Source of the DNA: Defluviitaleaceae bacterium
GTDB taxonomy: Bacteria > Bacillota > Clostridia > Lachnospirales > WQUN01
Direction of reading: 5' to 3'
Assembly: GCA_009780315.1 (NCBI GenBank)
Contig: WRAH01000003.1
Span: 1-64,000, forward strand
Length of the DNA stretch: 64,000 nt
Numbering within the stretch: position 1 is the first letter of the stretch; every line of letters begins with the position of its first letter. The translations under genes and the position numbers were made by a program. This document shows, in pieces, positions 16,398-24,994 of this stretch. The notes beneath the pieces were generated by a model that did not search any database, was not told where the DNA came from, and was given only the letters and a program-made list of their open reading frames with translations.

Positions 16398-17171
16398 TTA
16401 TATGTCGTTGATTAAATCCTGCATAGAGTACATGCCCGCAGGTTTATTTTTTATATAAATAGCGGCTTTTAACGTACCCACTGCAAAAGCGTCACGGGAT
16501 TGGGCAATGTGTGTAAACTCTACCACTTCATCAAGCCCAGCAAAAACCACACTATGCTCGCCCACAATACTTCCACCACGCAGGGCATGAAGCCCTATTT
16601 CATTACGGTCACGTGTGGCTTTTTCACAGCTTCGGTCGTTGACCATTTTCATTTCTCCGCCTAAAGCGGCATTGATTGTCTCTGCCAGCATAACGGCTGT
16701 TCCGCTGGGGGCATCAAGCTTTTGATTATGGTGTTTTTCAATGATTTCAATATCAAAGCGGGCATTGTATAAAAGCCGTGCCGCCTTGCTCATCATGTTG
16801 GACAACAAGTTAATGCCAAGGGACATATTGGGTGAGCGCAATATGGCGGTTTTTGTCTTCGCACTTTGTAACTCATCCTCTGCTTGTGATGATAATGCCG
16901 TTGTACACATGACCAGCGGGATTTTTTTTGCAACACTAAAGGCAATCAACGCCAAAATGTCTGCGTCTGCCGTAGGGGGCAGACAGCAGACGATAACATC
17001 CCCATCAATGGTACACTGACTAATTTCTCCATATGTAGGAAAAGTAAGCCCGCCATCAGCAGGGGTGATGTCCACCCCTGCCACGATTTCGGTTAAGGGT
17101 TCTTTTTCTGCCAGCTTACAAATGACTGCACCAAGCCGCCCGAAACAACCGCATACAATTATCTTTGTCAT
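16398..17171 (-). CDS. dapB: 4-hydroxy-tetrahydrodipicolinate reductase
   Basis: 257 residues, close to the family norm. The N-terminal VCGCFGRLGAVIC is the NAD(P)-binding Rossmann glycine motif, and EIIEKHHNQKLDAPSGTA carries the His-His and Lys active-site segment with the substrate-binding GT. It reduces hydroxy-tetrahydrodipicolinate to tetrahydrodipicolinate in lysine/meso-diaminopimelate synthesis, needed for peptidoglycan. It starts 4 bp inside the end of dapA, a translationally coupled pair. Confidence 0.93.
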   Translation of the reverse strand: MTKIIVCGCFGRLGAVICKLAEKEPLTEIVAGVDITPADGGLTFPTYGEISQCTIDGDVIVCCLPPTADADILALIAFSVAKKIPLVMCTTALSSQAEDELQSAKTKTAILRSPNMSLGINLLSNMMSKAARLLYNARFDIEIIEKHHNQKLDAPSGTAVMLAETINAALGGEMKMVNDRSCEKATRDRNEIGLHALRGGSIVGEHSVVFAGLDEVVEFTHIAQSRDAFAVGTLKAAIYIKNKPAGMYSMQDLINDI

Positions 17172-18070
17172 AGAATACCAAACCGTTTCATCCCTTGCTT
17201 TAAGCTTTCATGAAGCCCGTCTTCAATGGCAACAAGGGGCAAGCGGCAAGTGCCTGCGTCAAAGCCTAAAAGGTTTACCGCCGCCTTTACAGGCATTGGG
17301 TTAACATCAGAAAATAACAACCGTACCAATGGCAAAATGCTAAATTGCAATGCGCGACTGCCCTCAATATCACCTGCCATAAATTTTGCCACAATGTCAT
17401 GAACAGCCCTAGGCGCAATGTTGGCAATGGTGGATATAACCCCTTTTCCCCCTAAACTAAGTATCGGAAGAATCTGGTCATCATTGCCAGAGTACACATC
17501 TATATCACCACCACAGCGTTCAAAAACCTCTACAATTTGGCTAATGTCTCCGCTGGCTTCTTTCACCGCAGTAATATTTGGCAGTTTTGCAAGGGTGGCT
17601 AAGGTCTTTGGTTGTATATTCAACCCTGTGCGGCTAGGCACATTGTATATGATAATGGGGATATCTACCCCTTTTGCAATGGCAGTATAGTGCTGTATTA
17701 AACCTGCTTGTGAAGTCTTGTTATAATAGGGTGTGACATACATGAGGGCATCCACCCCTGCTTGCTGTAGTTTTTTACCCACGGCACAACAGTTTGCAGT
17801 ATCGTTTCCCCCGCCGCCAGCAATTACAGGGACTTTTTTGCCAGCTTCATCGCCAAATTTTTTCGCCGCTACAACAGCGGTTTTAACCACTTCTAAATGT
17901 TCATCTCCATTAAGGGTTGACGCTTCTCCTGTTGTTCCACAAGAAACAATCGCGTCAGTACCTTTTTCCACATGAAATTTTATCAAACTTTCGTAAACAT
18001 TCGCGTTAAACGCGCCTGTGCTGTCAAATGGCGTACAAACCGCCACGCCAGAACCAGTATAGATAGACAT
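17168..18070 (-). CDS. dapA: 4-hydroxy-tetrahydrodipicolinate synthase
   Basis: 300 residues. GTTGEASTLNGDEH near residue 46, YVTPYYNKTSQ with the catalytic Tyr, YNVPSRTG, and TAVKEASGD with the Schiff-base Lys are all present. It condenses pyruvate with aspartate semialdehyde, the first step of the lysine/diaminopimelate branch. ATG 18070 has TTAGGGG upstream and a TTGACA promoter about 60 bp ahead. Forms an operon with dapB, and probably with the ECF/DUF1893 gene downstream. Confidence 0.95.
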   Translation of the reverse strand: MSIYTGSGVAVCTPFDSTGAFNANVYESLIKFHVEKGTDAIVSCGTTGEASTLNGDEHLEVVKTAVVAAKKFGDEAGKKVPVIAGGGGNDTANCCAVGKKLQQAGVDALMYVTPYYNKTSQAGLIQHYTAIAKGVDIPIIIYNVPSRTGLNIQPKTLATLAKLPNITAVKEASGDISQIVEVFERCGGDIDVYSGNDDQILPILSLGGKGVISTIANIAPRAVHDIVAKFMAGDIEGSRALQFSILPLVRLLFSDVNPMPVKAAVNLLGFDAGTCRLPLVAIEDGLHESLKQGMKRFGIL

Positions 18071-18101
18071 GCTTACCCCTAACTTGCTTAGAATATGTCA
18101 A

Positions 18102-18129
18102 TGATAACGATATAATTCCCCCATGTCAA
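18102..18129 (-). promoter_or_regulatory. Promoter of dapA-dapB
   Basis: On the minus strand TTGACA (18129-18124), 16 bp, TATCAT (18107-18102), about 30 bp before the dapA start. Confidence 0.5.
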
Positions 18130-18141
18130 ATACCTTCCATA

Positions 18142-18171
18142 TTTACATGAGAATTTTTCTTATGTTATAAT
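18142..18171 (+). promoter_or_regulatory. Promoter of the Cys-rich small gene and cca
   Basis: TTTACA (18142-18147), 18 bp, TATAAT (18166-18171), diverging from the dapA promoter and leading to the ATG at 18216. Confidence 0.55.
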
Positions 18172-18215
18172 GCAGTCGATTTTTGATGTGAATATGTAGT
18201 GAATGAGGTGGGAAT

Positions 18216-18401
18216 ATGAAATGCCCCAGTGTAAATGATTGTAGTTGCCCCAAAGTAGAATGTGCTAACCATAAAAGGTGCTGTGACTGTATTGTAAGAC
18301 ACCGCAGTACAGACTCTCTGCCCTATTGCTTGTTTCCAGCAGAAAATAAAAAAGTTGAAAATTATTATCACACCTTAAAAGAGCGATTTGAAAAAGAATG
18401 A
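18216..18401 (+). CDS. Small cysteine-rich protein, DUF6485-like
   Basis: 61 residues with a metal-binding look: CPSVNDCSCPKVECANHKRC with C-C-x-C after it gives eight Cys in the first 25 residues (positions 3 to 25), then a basic helical tail. ATG 18216 has TGAGGTGGG upstream. The last bases overlap the cca start (ATGA). It resembles a family of clostridial small Cys-rich proteins; binding of zinc or an Fe-S cluster is inferred. No function is known to me. Confidence 0.7.
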   Translation: MKCPSVNDCSCPKVECANHKRCCDCIVRHRSTDSLPYCLFPAENKKVENYYHTLKERFEKE

Positions 18402-19603
18402 AAATACCAATCCCGCCCAATGTACAAGCCATCCTAGACACGCTGGAAAGCCCAGGCCATGAAGCCTTTATTGTCGGTGGCTGTGTACGTGATGTGATTC
18501 GCGGCACTGGGCCTAAAGATTGGGATGTGGCAACCTCTGCCACCCCTGCCCAAGTGAAGGCTTTATTTTTGCGTACCATTGACACAGGCATAAAACACGG
18601 CACAATCACAGTGCTGATACACCATGAATCCTATGAAGTAACGACTTATCGGATAGACGGTGAATATCTGGACAATCGCCGTCCAGAATCTGTGATATTT
18701 ACAACACAAATAGAAGATGACCTAAGCCGCCGTGATTTTACCATGAATGCCATTGCATATCATCCCACACAAGGTTTTGTTGACCCTTTTCACGGGCAAG
18801 AAGATATAGAAAAAAAGATAATCCGCTGTGTAGGTGTGGCAGAAAACCGCTTTAATGAAGATGCCTTGCGAATGCTTCGTGCCATTCGATTTTCAGCCGT
18901 GCTGGGCTTTGATGTAGATGAAGAAGCTTTCATTGCCATGACCACCTTAAAAAAAAATCTAGCCCACATAAGCCCAGAACGTATCCGTGAAGAATTAGGC
19001 AAGCTCATATGCGGTGCATACCCTCAAGCTATAAAACGATTAGAAGATACTGGGCTATTAAAATATGTATTGCAGGGTAGACATTATAAGGGAAACTTAA
19101 CCCACATCATTGAAAAAATCCAAAATTGCCCCCCTGATGAACCTATGCGACTAACCTTATTCCTATCATGGGCAGAATCCGATTGTGAAAATATTTTAAA
19201 AGACTTGCGCTATGACAATAAGACCATTAAAGAAGTTGCGTTATACATACGCTTACTTTACGTCCCCATTAAAAATGACCCTGTGGAAATAAAAAAACTC
19301 CTAAGGCAAATGCCCCAAGAGTCTTTTAAAAAACTATTAGACTTGAAAAAAATTGAACTGGAAAATATAAATGCCATTCGTCAAACGGCTTACAGCATTA
19401 TCGCAAAAGGCGAATGCTTCACCTTGGGTGACTTAGCCGTCAATGGGCGTGACTTAGCCCAAGCGGGTATTCCCCACGGTAAAATCATGGGGGATATACT
19501 GGAGACTTTACTCAATGCAGTCATGCACGACCCGTCTCTTAACAAAAAAGAACGGCTTTTGGCATACTTACACCAGCATATTCACACGGCTTCCGCTTTC
19601 TGA
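18398..19603 (+). CDS. cca: CCA-adding tRNA nucleotidyltransferase
   Basis: 401 residues. The class II head has GGCVRDVIRG near residue 23 with the catalytic DWDVATSATP (DxD) after it; DDLSRRDFTMNAIAY is motif B/C, and LRAIRFSA with ISPERIREELGK are later tRNA-nucleotidyltransferase motifs. It adds or repairs the 3' CCA end of tRNAs. The start overlaps the Cys-rich gene by 4 bp. The 3' end overlaps the convergent small yjfB-like gene by 36 bp. Confidence 0.93.
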   Translation: MKIPIPPNVQAILDTLESPGHEAFIVGGCVRDVIRGTGPKDWDVATSATPAQVKALFLRTIDTGIKHGTITVLIHHESYEVTTYRIDGEYLDNRRPESVIFTTQIEDDLSRRDFTMNAIAYHPTQGFVDPFHGQEDIEKKIIRCVGVAENRFNEDALRMLRAIRFSAVLGFDVDEEAFIAMTTLKKNLAHISPERIREELGKLICGAYPQAIKRLEDTGLLKYVLQGRHYKGNLTHIIEKIQNCPPDEPMRLTLFLSWAESDCENILKDLRYDNKTIKEVALYIRLLYVPIKNDPVEIKKLLRQMPQESFKKLLDLKKIELENINAIRQTAYSIIAKGECFTLGDLAVNGRDLAQAGIPHGKIMGDILETLLNAVMHDPSLNKKERLLAYLHQHIHTASAF

Positions 19604-19768
19604 ACCTGCTGGCATGAGCGGCACTTGCATATTTTGCATCATATCCATAAGTGCTGCACCAACTTGCTCAATTTGGTCAAGCCCACGCCGTACCGAGCCA
19701 ATGCTCATGGTTTGTGCCGTTTCCATATTCGCCATGGTTGTCGCCACTGCTGGTAATCCAAAATCCAT
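19568..19768 (-). CDS. YjfB-like putative motility protein
   Basis: 66 residues from ATG 19768 with GAGGGAG about 7 bp upstream (a longer start at 19786 has no site). MDFGLPAVATTMANMETAQT...SIGSVRRGLDQIEQVGAALMDMM matches the short helical YjfB family linked to motility genes in Firmicutes. Its 3' end overlaps the end of cca on the other strand. It suggests a flagellated organism; the molecular role is unknown. Confidence 0.72.
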   Translation of the reverse strand: MDFGLPAVATTMANMETAQTMSIGSVRRGLDQIEQVGAALMDMMQNMQVPLMPAGSESGSRVNMLV

Positions 19769-19828
19769 AAAAACTCCCTCTTCCATAGGTGTATGAAGTT
19801 ATATCGGCAGAAAAGAGGTACATCTCAA

Positions 19829-20191
19829 GTGAAAACAAAGTACCAACAAGGAATGCACGGACAAGACGAAGCGGAAATATTTTTAAAATCAAAAAATTAC
19901 AAAATCCTAGAACGAAACTACCGCATAAGAACAGGTGAGATAGACCTTATTGCCCGTGACGGTAGTTTTATTGTTTTTATAGAGGTAAAGTATAGGCGCA
20001 GTGTGTCTTATGGTTTTCCAAGAGAAGCTGTAGGGCGTGTCAAACAGGAAAAAATCATTCGCACTGCCATGCACTATATTGCAACAAAAAAACTAGAAAA
20101 TCAAGATTGCCGCTTTGATGTGGTAGAAGTACTACACCAAAACGGCAATATCCATATCAATCATATTGAAAATGCTTTTGCGGTTTCTTAA
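19829..20191 (+). CDS. UPF0102/YraN-family protein
   Basis: 120 residues from GTG 19829, chosen because AAGAGG lies at 19813-19818; the frame is open from 19793. It has GEIDLIARDGSFIVFIEVKYR, the PD-(D/E)xK nuclease-like core (E-x-D...E-V-K) of the UPF0102 family, then VGRVKQEKIIRTAMHYI. The family has a restriction-endonuclease-like fold, with a proposed role in DNA processing. Its stop overlaps the convergent degV-like gene by 4 bp. Confidence 0.85.
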   Translation: MKTKYQQGMHGQDEAEIFLKSKNYKILERNYRIRTGEIDLIARDGSFIVFIEVKYRRSVSYGFPREAVGRVKQEKIIRTAMHYIATKKLENQDCRFDVVEVLHQNGNIHINHIENAFAVS

Positions 20192-21027
20192 AAAGCGATA
20201 ACAACTCCGCCACGGTTGGCATAGGTGGTGGTTACACCGCGGCTTTCTTGAATATGCACATCTTTTACGTGCAAGTTAGCCATAAGCTCTTCTTTGATTG
20301 CCATTGCTTTTTCATAGGCTTTCACATGGGTAATAAAAACGATACGGGTTTCAATATCTGGTGTGTTTTCTTTGATGATTTGTATTAACTTTTTAACAGA
20401 CTTGGGGAATCCACGTGCCTTGTCCACCATTTTTATTTCACCGTTTTCCTCACTACAAACAGGCTTCACATTTAAAAACCCTGCGATTTTAGCAATGTAC
20501 GGCTTTACACGGCCTGTTTTGACAAGGTTGTCAAACTTATCTAATATGAAATAGGTACTCATACCTTTAATAAACTGATTCACTTGTGTCACGACTTCAC
20601 TAGGGTCTACACCATTTTTCAGTAGTTCTGAAATTTTCATGGCAATAACACCTTCACCAACAGAGGCAGAAAGACTGTCGAATACATGAATAAATTTTTT
20701 GCCGTATTCTTCAATATACATATCTTTAGCAGTGATGGCACTTTGATAAGTGGCACTAAGCTTGCTGGACAATGTGACAGCAAACACATTATTGCCTGTT
20801 TTAAATGCTTCATAAAATAAGCTTGGAGACGGCGCAGAACTTTTGACCGCAACGGGACTTGCCTCCATGTGGGCTAAGTAGTCGTCAAGATTTATATTTT
20901 CGTCGTCTAAATAAACCTTGTCTTCCAGTTGTAGGTTTAGCGGAATGTGTGTGATTGTGTGATTTTCGCAGTTGATAAATTCTGGGTTTACATCGCACCC
21001 GCTGTCAACGACTATATGGTTGGGCAT
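20188..21027 (-). CDS. DegV family fatty-acid-binding protein
   Basis: 279 residues from ATG 21027 (GGAGG upstream; the frame runs further to 21117 without support). VDSGCDVNPEFI at the N-terminus, then KSSAPSPSLFYEAF, TLSSKLSATYQSA and DKFDNLVKTGRV match DegV proteins. These bind a fatty acid and, in the FakB type, present it to the kinase FakA for phospholipid synthesis. No FakA is in the window. It lies 44 bp after the lipoprotein gene on the same strand. Confidence 0.88.
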   Translation of the reverse strand: MPNHIVVDSGCDVNPEFINCENHTITHIPLNLQLEDKVYLDDENINLDDYLAHMEASPVAVKSSAPSPSLFYEAFKTGNNVFAVTLSSKLSATYQSAITAKDMYIEEYGKKFIHVFDSLSASVGEGVIAMKISELLKNGVDPSEVVTQVNQFIKGMSTYFILDKFDNLVKTGRVKPYIAKIAGFLNVKPVCSEENGEIKMVDKARGFPKSVKKLIQIIKENTPDIETRIVFITHVKAYEKAMAIKEELMANLHVKDVHIQESRGVTTTYANRGGVVIAF

Positions 21028-21071
21028 ATTAAGATGCCTCCTTCTTTTACATATTGGTTGAAAGTATATCA

Positions 21072-22355
21072 CTAATCTAAGTGCCCGTCTATGAAAATAA
21101 CATGTTGGTCTTGACAAGCAGTAATGTTTAAGCCTGAAAGATGACGGGCTTCAGCAAAATGATGGTTGTTTATTTCTGTAGATTGGCGGGGTAGGGGGAT
21201 GTTAAGTTCATTTGAAAGGGTTTGCGCGCTAATGTAAATGCGCCCTTCCCAATAATAGCCTTGATTTTTTGAACGTGTCCAGCGGGTTGCCGCAGCTGCA
21301 TTGGTTTCCAGTATGGAGAGGAAATGGGGGTGGGCAATGGCTTCATGATAGGCCGCAAGCAAAATAGGTTCAGCAGAAATTGAAAAATCATTCCAACTTT
21401 CTGGTGAAAGGGTCAAATTGTCGGCATAAATGACTGCGCCTATACGGGGGAAGCTTCGCAAAGTATCATACACTTGACGGATTTCTGCCGCTGTTTCATG
21501 GGTGCGGTAAGTATAATCCCCTCGGGAGAAATGACTGATGCCCAGCGGCAAGAGCATGATAGGCTTATGGCTTTGAAAGTGATGATAAAAGATTTCTAAT
21601 TGAGAAAAAATATCTGACTTTTCACCCTCATGGTCACGGGTTGCAAGCAACGAAAGGGCAACCCAATCTACAGCATCATGCCCAGGGTAGAATGGGTTTT
21701 GGGGTGTCGCGTCAAAATATGGTGCTGTCCACACAAATGACGCAAGCGGTGCGTGAGATGAGAACACCGAGCGGGCAAAACGAAACATAATTGTGTATTC
21801 TGTAGGAGAAATGTTGCCAATAAACTCAGGGGGGAAAAATGCGATAAACATAGGCAAATTAAATGAACCTAACCTTTGGGCTTGATATATTATCATTTGT
21901 GTAGGGTGAATGTCCTCATGGGGCGTTTCATCAGGGGTTATGATAATAAGGGGGGTTGCTTGCATGGCGATACAGTGCAATAGCCATGTGATTGGGATTT
22001 CTTCGCTAAGTTGCATTTCGTGGGTGTAGATGGCATGGTGAAGGGATACTTGATTTTCAAATATTCTCATAGGGGTTTCAGGGGAAAGCCACGCGCCAAT
22101 ATATGCACCTTCCGCTGGCTCGTGCATTCCATGGGGTGTTGCTGTTGTGCGGTAGAGAATGGGAAAAGCGCGGGGGGCGTTTTCTATTTCTGCATAAACT
22201 AAGGCGGTTTCTGGCGAAGCTTGCTCTGCACCTCTTGCTGATTGGGTGCGCGTCACAGCAGGTGTACCCACAATAGGTGCAGGCTCTCCTGTTTGGCAGG
22301 ATGTTAAAGTGATAAGGATAGGGATGGCTATAAGTAAAAGTTTTATTATTGTCAT
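21072..22355 (-). CDS. Lipoprotein with a GH26-like domain
   Basis: 427 residues. The signal peptide ends in a lipobox, LITLTSC, giving a lipid-anchored outer-face protein. Residues about 85-340 look like a TIM barrel of the GH26 type: GAYIGAWLSPE near 82, SFVWTAPYFD then PFYPGHDAVDWVALS in the middle. I cannot identify both catalytic glutamates with confidence, so activity is uncertain. The last 60 residues (YYWEGRIYISAQTLSNELN...) resemble a copper-amine-oxidase-N/stalk-type wall domain. Probable wall-polysaccharide function; substrate unknown. Confidence 0.62.
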   Translation of the reverse strand: MTIIKLLLIAIPILITLTSCQTGEPAPIVGTPAVTRTQSARGAEQASPETALVYAEIENAPRAFPILYRTTATPHGMHEPAEGAYIGAWLSPETPMRIFENQVSLHHAIYTHEMQLSEEIPITWLLHCIAMQATPLIIITPDETPHEDIHPTQMIIYQAQRLGSFNLPMFIAFFPPEFIGNISPTEYTIMFRFARSVFSSHAPLASFVWTAPYFDATPQNPFYPGHDAVDWVALSLLATRDHEGEKSDIFSQLEIFYHHFQSHKPIMLLPLGISHFSRGDYTYRTHETAAEIRQVYDTLRSFPRIGAVIYADNLTLSPESWNDFSISAEPILLAAYHEAIAHPHFLSILETNAAAATRWTRSKNQGYYWEGRIYISAQTLSNELNIPLPRQSTEINNHHFAEARHLSGLNITACQDQHVIFIDGHLD

Positions 22356-22446
22356 GGGCTACTGCTCCAGTCCTTTAATCTTCTGACTGGAATTGTCGCC
22401 TTTTTTGCAAGGGTTGATACATGGTATGGCTTAAAATGAATTTTCT

Positions 22447-22475
22447 TTGACTTTTTCCTTTGACCATGATAGGAT
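22447..22475 (+). promoter_or_regulatory. Promoter of the manganese riboswitch-mntP unit
   Basis: TTGACT (22447-22452), 17 bp, TAGGAT (22470-22475), just before the aptamer. Confidence 0.55.
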
Positions 22476-22489
22476 TGTTGTAACAACAT

Positions 22490-22581
22490 CCGTGAGGGAG
22501 TAGTTGGCACGGTTTGCCGTGTGGTAAGTCAACATACTGACCTATGTAAGGGTCTGGCTTGCCTTGATTAACGAGACTCAT
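22490..22581 (+). ncRNA. yybP-ykoY (manganese) riboswitch aptamer
   Basis: GGGAGTAG at 22496-22503, the hallmark GTCAACATACT at 22528-22538, and CTTGCCTTGATTAACGAGACTC at the 3' side match the yybP-ykoY consensus. These include the two internal loops that bind Mn2+ and the P1 closing pair GTGAG/CTCAT. Families of Mn exporters such as mntP carry this switch. A terminator stem follows at 22628, so Mn binding should let transcription read on into mntP. Confidence 0.85.
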
Positions 22582-22627
22582 GTGTAGCTGAATTTAGCTG
22601 TGCATGATTTCATCCTTTGATTGATTG

Positions 22628-22666
22628 AAACCCATGTGTAGCTTTTCGGCTGACTATGGGTTTTTT
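22628..22666 (+). terminator. Expression-platform terminator of the Mn riboswitch
   Basis: Stem AAACCCAT (22628-22635) with ATGGGTTT (22656-22663), an inner AGC/GCT pair, and six Ts (22661-22666), 19 bp before the mntP start. Confidence 0.75.
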
Positions 22667-22684
22667 ATATTGGAGAGGGTATAC

Positions 22685-23293
22685 ATGAATTTCCTTGAGT
22701 TATCTGTACTTGCCTTGGGGCTTTCAATGGACGCTTTTGCAGTGGCTGTATGTCTTGGAATTACTATGGCAAAAGTAAGTGTCAAAAAGGCTTTGGTGGT
22801 AGGGCTATACTTTGGTTCTTTTCAAGCTGGAATGCCAGCATTAGGCTACATCGTAGCCATTCAGTTTGCCGAGCAAATTACCCAATATAGTCATTGGGTT
22901 GTATTTGGTTTGCTTTTATTTCTTGGTGTAAAAATGATATGGGGCAGTTTTAAAAAAGACAAGTGTGCTGACAGAACATGCGCTACTTTGCCCTGTTCAG
23001 ATAGAAAATGCCCAAATAGCAGAAATGAAGTTTCCTTGAAGCCCTTAAAAATGGTTCCTTTAGCACTTGCAACCAGTGTTGACGCAATGGCTGTAGGCGT
23101 ATCCTTTGCCTTTTTGCAAGTCCCCATTATGCCTGCAATTTCACTTATCGGCATTATCACACTTGCCCTTTCCATCCTTGGGGTAAAAATAGGCAGTGTT
23201 TTTGGTGCGCGGTTCAAATCAAAAGCAGAATTGGCAGGTGGTGTTATTCTGGTGTCTATGGGCTTGTGGATAGTATTTAATCATTTATATTAG
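22685..23293 (+). CDS. mntP: Manganese efflux pump MntP
   Basis: 202 residues from ATG 22685 with GGAGAGGG upstream. Six membrane helices in two repeats. The conserved acidic motifs LSMDAFAVAV (D16) and SVDAMAVGVSF (D133) mark the family. It exports excess Mn2+ and sits under a Mn riboswitch. The cytoplasmic loop between the repeats has four Cys at 94, 99, 104 and 109, evenly spaced by five, which is unusual and may add metal sensing. Confidence 0.92.
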   Translation: MNFLELSVLALGLSMDAFAVAVCLGITMAKVSVKKALVVGLYFGSFQAGMPALGYIVAIQFAEQITQYSHWVVFGLLLFLGVKMIWGSFKKDKCADRTCATLPCSDRKCPNSRNEVSLKPLKMVPLALATSVDAMAVGVSFAFLQVPIMPAISLIGIITLALSILGVKIGSVFGARFKSKAELAGGVILVSMGLWIVFNHLY

Positions 23294-23344
23294 GCGTGAG
23301 TTGCATGACAATAGATTTTAAGTACCCAAACAGTAACAATCATA

Positions 23345-24100
23345 TCAAACTTTCACTGCGGCATCTTTTATTACTTGCAACATATACTCTATGAACTTTG
23401 TAATACCGAGGGATTTATCGGGAATAGCCAGTGTATCAAAATAATCTTGTTGACGTTCACAAATGACATCTGCCAGTGGCAGTCTTATCGGCATGAGCCA
23501 ATGGTAAAGCAAAAGTATTTGCCACAATCGTGCTACATACCCATTGCCAACACTAAAGGGTTGAATGGACATAATCTCATAATGAAACACACAGCTTTTG
23601 ATAAGTGGGTGTTCGTCCGACGTTTTTAACCAATCCATCAAATTATCCATATGACGTTGCACAAGTTTAGCTAAAGGAGCTGTATTTTCCCACTTTTGCC
23701 CCACAGTAACCACTTTGTTGGAGCGAAAACGCCCAGCCTCTTTTGTCAAGCCAGCCATAAATACACAGTGAACATGTAACATGTCAACAGTGCTATATGG
23801 ATTTGGCGGATGATATGGGTCTAGAAGATTGTATGCTTCATAAGCATTCTTTACTTTGCGCATTTCGTTTGGCGTACATGATACATGTTTGTCGTCAATG
23901 ATATCTGCTACTTGTTCCAACGAGAGAGCGATGTCTTCTTCTATAGCAAGGGTTGAATGAACAGAATGTATATGGGCGTTGTGGAGCAGTTGTTGTGTTG
24001 CATGTGTGTGTATCTTAATACTTTTTTCATACTTGATAATTTGTGCTTTTAAAAGATGGACTTTATCCGTAATAGTAAACTGAGGTTTGTATTGGCTCAT
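23345..24100 (-). CDS. Fic-family protein with degenerate active site
   Basis: 251 residues with the Fic fold: an N-terminal inhibitory-type helix (HSTLAIEED near 48-56) and a core with FHYEIMSIQPFSVGNGY (residues 172-188). In active Fic enzymes the motif is HPFxxGNGR. Here the catalytic His is Gln180, the usual Asp/Glu is Val184 and the Arg is Tyr188, so AMP transfer by the usual mechanism is unlikely. It may act as a regulator or be decaying. Start ATG 24100. No toxin or antitoxin partner sits beside it. Confidence 0.78.
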   Translation of the reverse strand: MSQYKPQFTITDKVHLLKAQIIKYEKSIKIHTHATQQLLHNAHIHSVHSTLAIEEDIALSLEQVADIIDDKHVSCTPNEMRKVKNAYEAYNLLDPYHPPNPYSTVDMLHVHCVFMAGLTKEAGRFRSNKVVTVGQKWENTAPLAKLVQRHMDNLMDWLKTSDEHPLIKSCVFHYEIMSIQPFSVGNGYVARLWQILLLYHWLMPIRLPLADVICERQQDYFDTLAIPDKSLGITKFIEYMLQVIKDAAVKV

Positions 24101-24248
24101 GGGACTTCCAACTTTCTTTTTATATAATGTCTACATCAAGCAAATGTAATCTACCAAAGACACATTTGGCTTCTTGTCCATAGCCTTTATATCTTTTATA
24201 ACTAAATAACTTGAAATAGAACTTGCTTTTCAAATTTAGTGATACAAC

Positions 24249-24758
24249 TTATAAAGTCATCCTCATGACTTGTTCATTTTCTCCCTCTGGGTCTAAAACT
24301 TCGCCAGTCTTTTCAAAGCCGAGACTTAGATAAAAATTAGCGCCTACGGGGTTTACTTCTTCCATTACAACCGAGGTATAAAAGGCTTTGGCTTCGCCTA
24401 GGGGAAGTTTTTTTACTTCTTCTAGGGTTAACAACATTGCAGCTTTGCCGTAGCCCTTGTTTTGATGGTTTTCATCTATCATCAGCCGCCAAAGATAGTA
24501 ATAAGGCTCGCCATTATTATTGATTACATCTGTGTCCTCGGTAGATTCAGCGGCGTTTGCATAGCTTACCATTACAAAACCAACAGGGGTTTCCTCATGA
24601 TAAATAGCCCGTACAATAGGCGGCACGCCCTTGTCCATCGTGTATGCAAAAGCTTCAGCCATGCTTATCATGTTATTCGCCACCAAATTTTCATCAGCCT
24701 TTAGTAACATAATAGCATCTGCATTTTCTCGTGTAATCTGTTGAAGTGTTATTTTCAT
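24249..24758 (-). CDS. GNAT-family acetyltransferase
   Basis: 169 residues from ATG 24758 (AAGGAA upstream). Motif A is WRLMIDENHQNKGYGKAAM (V/I-D-x-x-x-Q-x-x-G-x-G-K-A), which binds acetyl-CoA; the N-terminal ITLQQITRENADAIMLLK and late NPVGANFYLSLGFEKTGEV complete the fold. The pattern is nearest to the small polyamine/diamine acetyltransferases of the BltD/PaiA type. The substrate is unproven. Confidence 0.85.
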   Translation of the reverse strand: MKITLQQITRENADAIMLLKADENLVANNMISMAEAFAYTMDKGVPPIVRAIYHEETPVGFVMVSYANAAESTEDTDVINNNGEPYYYLWRLMIDENHQNKGYGKAAMLLTLEEVKKLPLGEAKAFYTSVVMEEVNPVGANFYLSLGFEKTGEVLDPEGENEQVMRMTL

Positions 24759-24994
24759 CCCAATCATTCCTTTATTTTGTGGTTTGATATTTTTCCATTA
24801 TGCTCTCGGCAGATATGTCACCACTGACATCTATTGTCCTGTACCGACTGAAAAGACATCGGCAATGATTGAGAGCGGCTTTATAAAGACAGCATATTAC
24901 AGTGGGAATACGCCTGTAAAGATAAATTTTAGTTATAATCAAACATTCACAAAAAAATTTAAACTCAGGAAGAATTTTTAATTCAGTAATTGAC

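Noticed and set aside
22375-22581. 68-residue minus-strand ORF upstream of the GH26-like lipoprotein
   Set aside because: It lies antisense to the yybP-ykoY aptamer, has no ribosome binding site, and its sequence is explained by the riboswitch.
24784-24981. 65-residue plus-strand ORF between GNAT and VOC genes
   Set aside because: No ribosome binding site or recognisable domain, and it runs against both neighbours.
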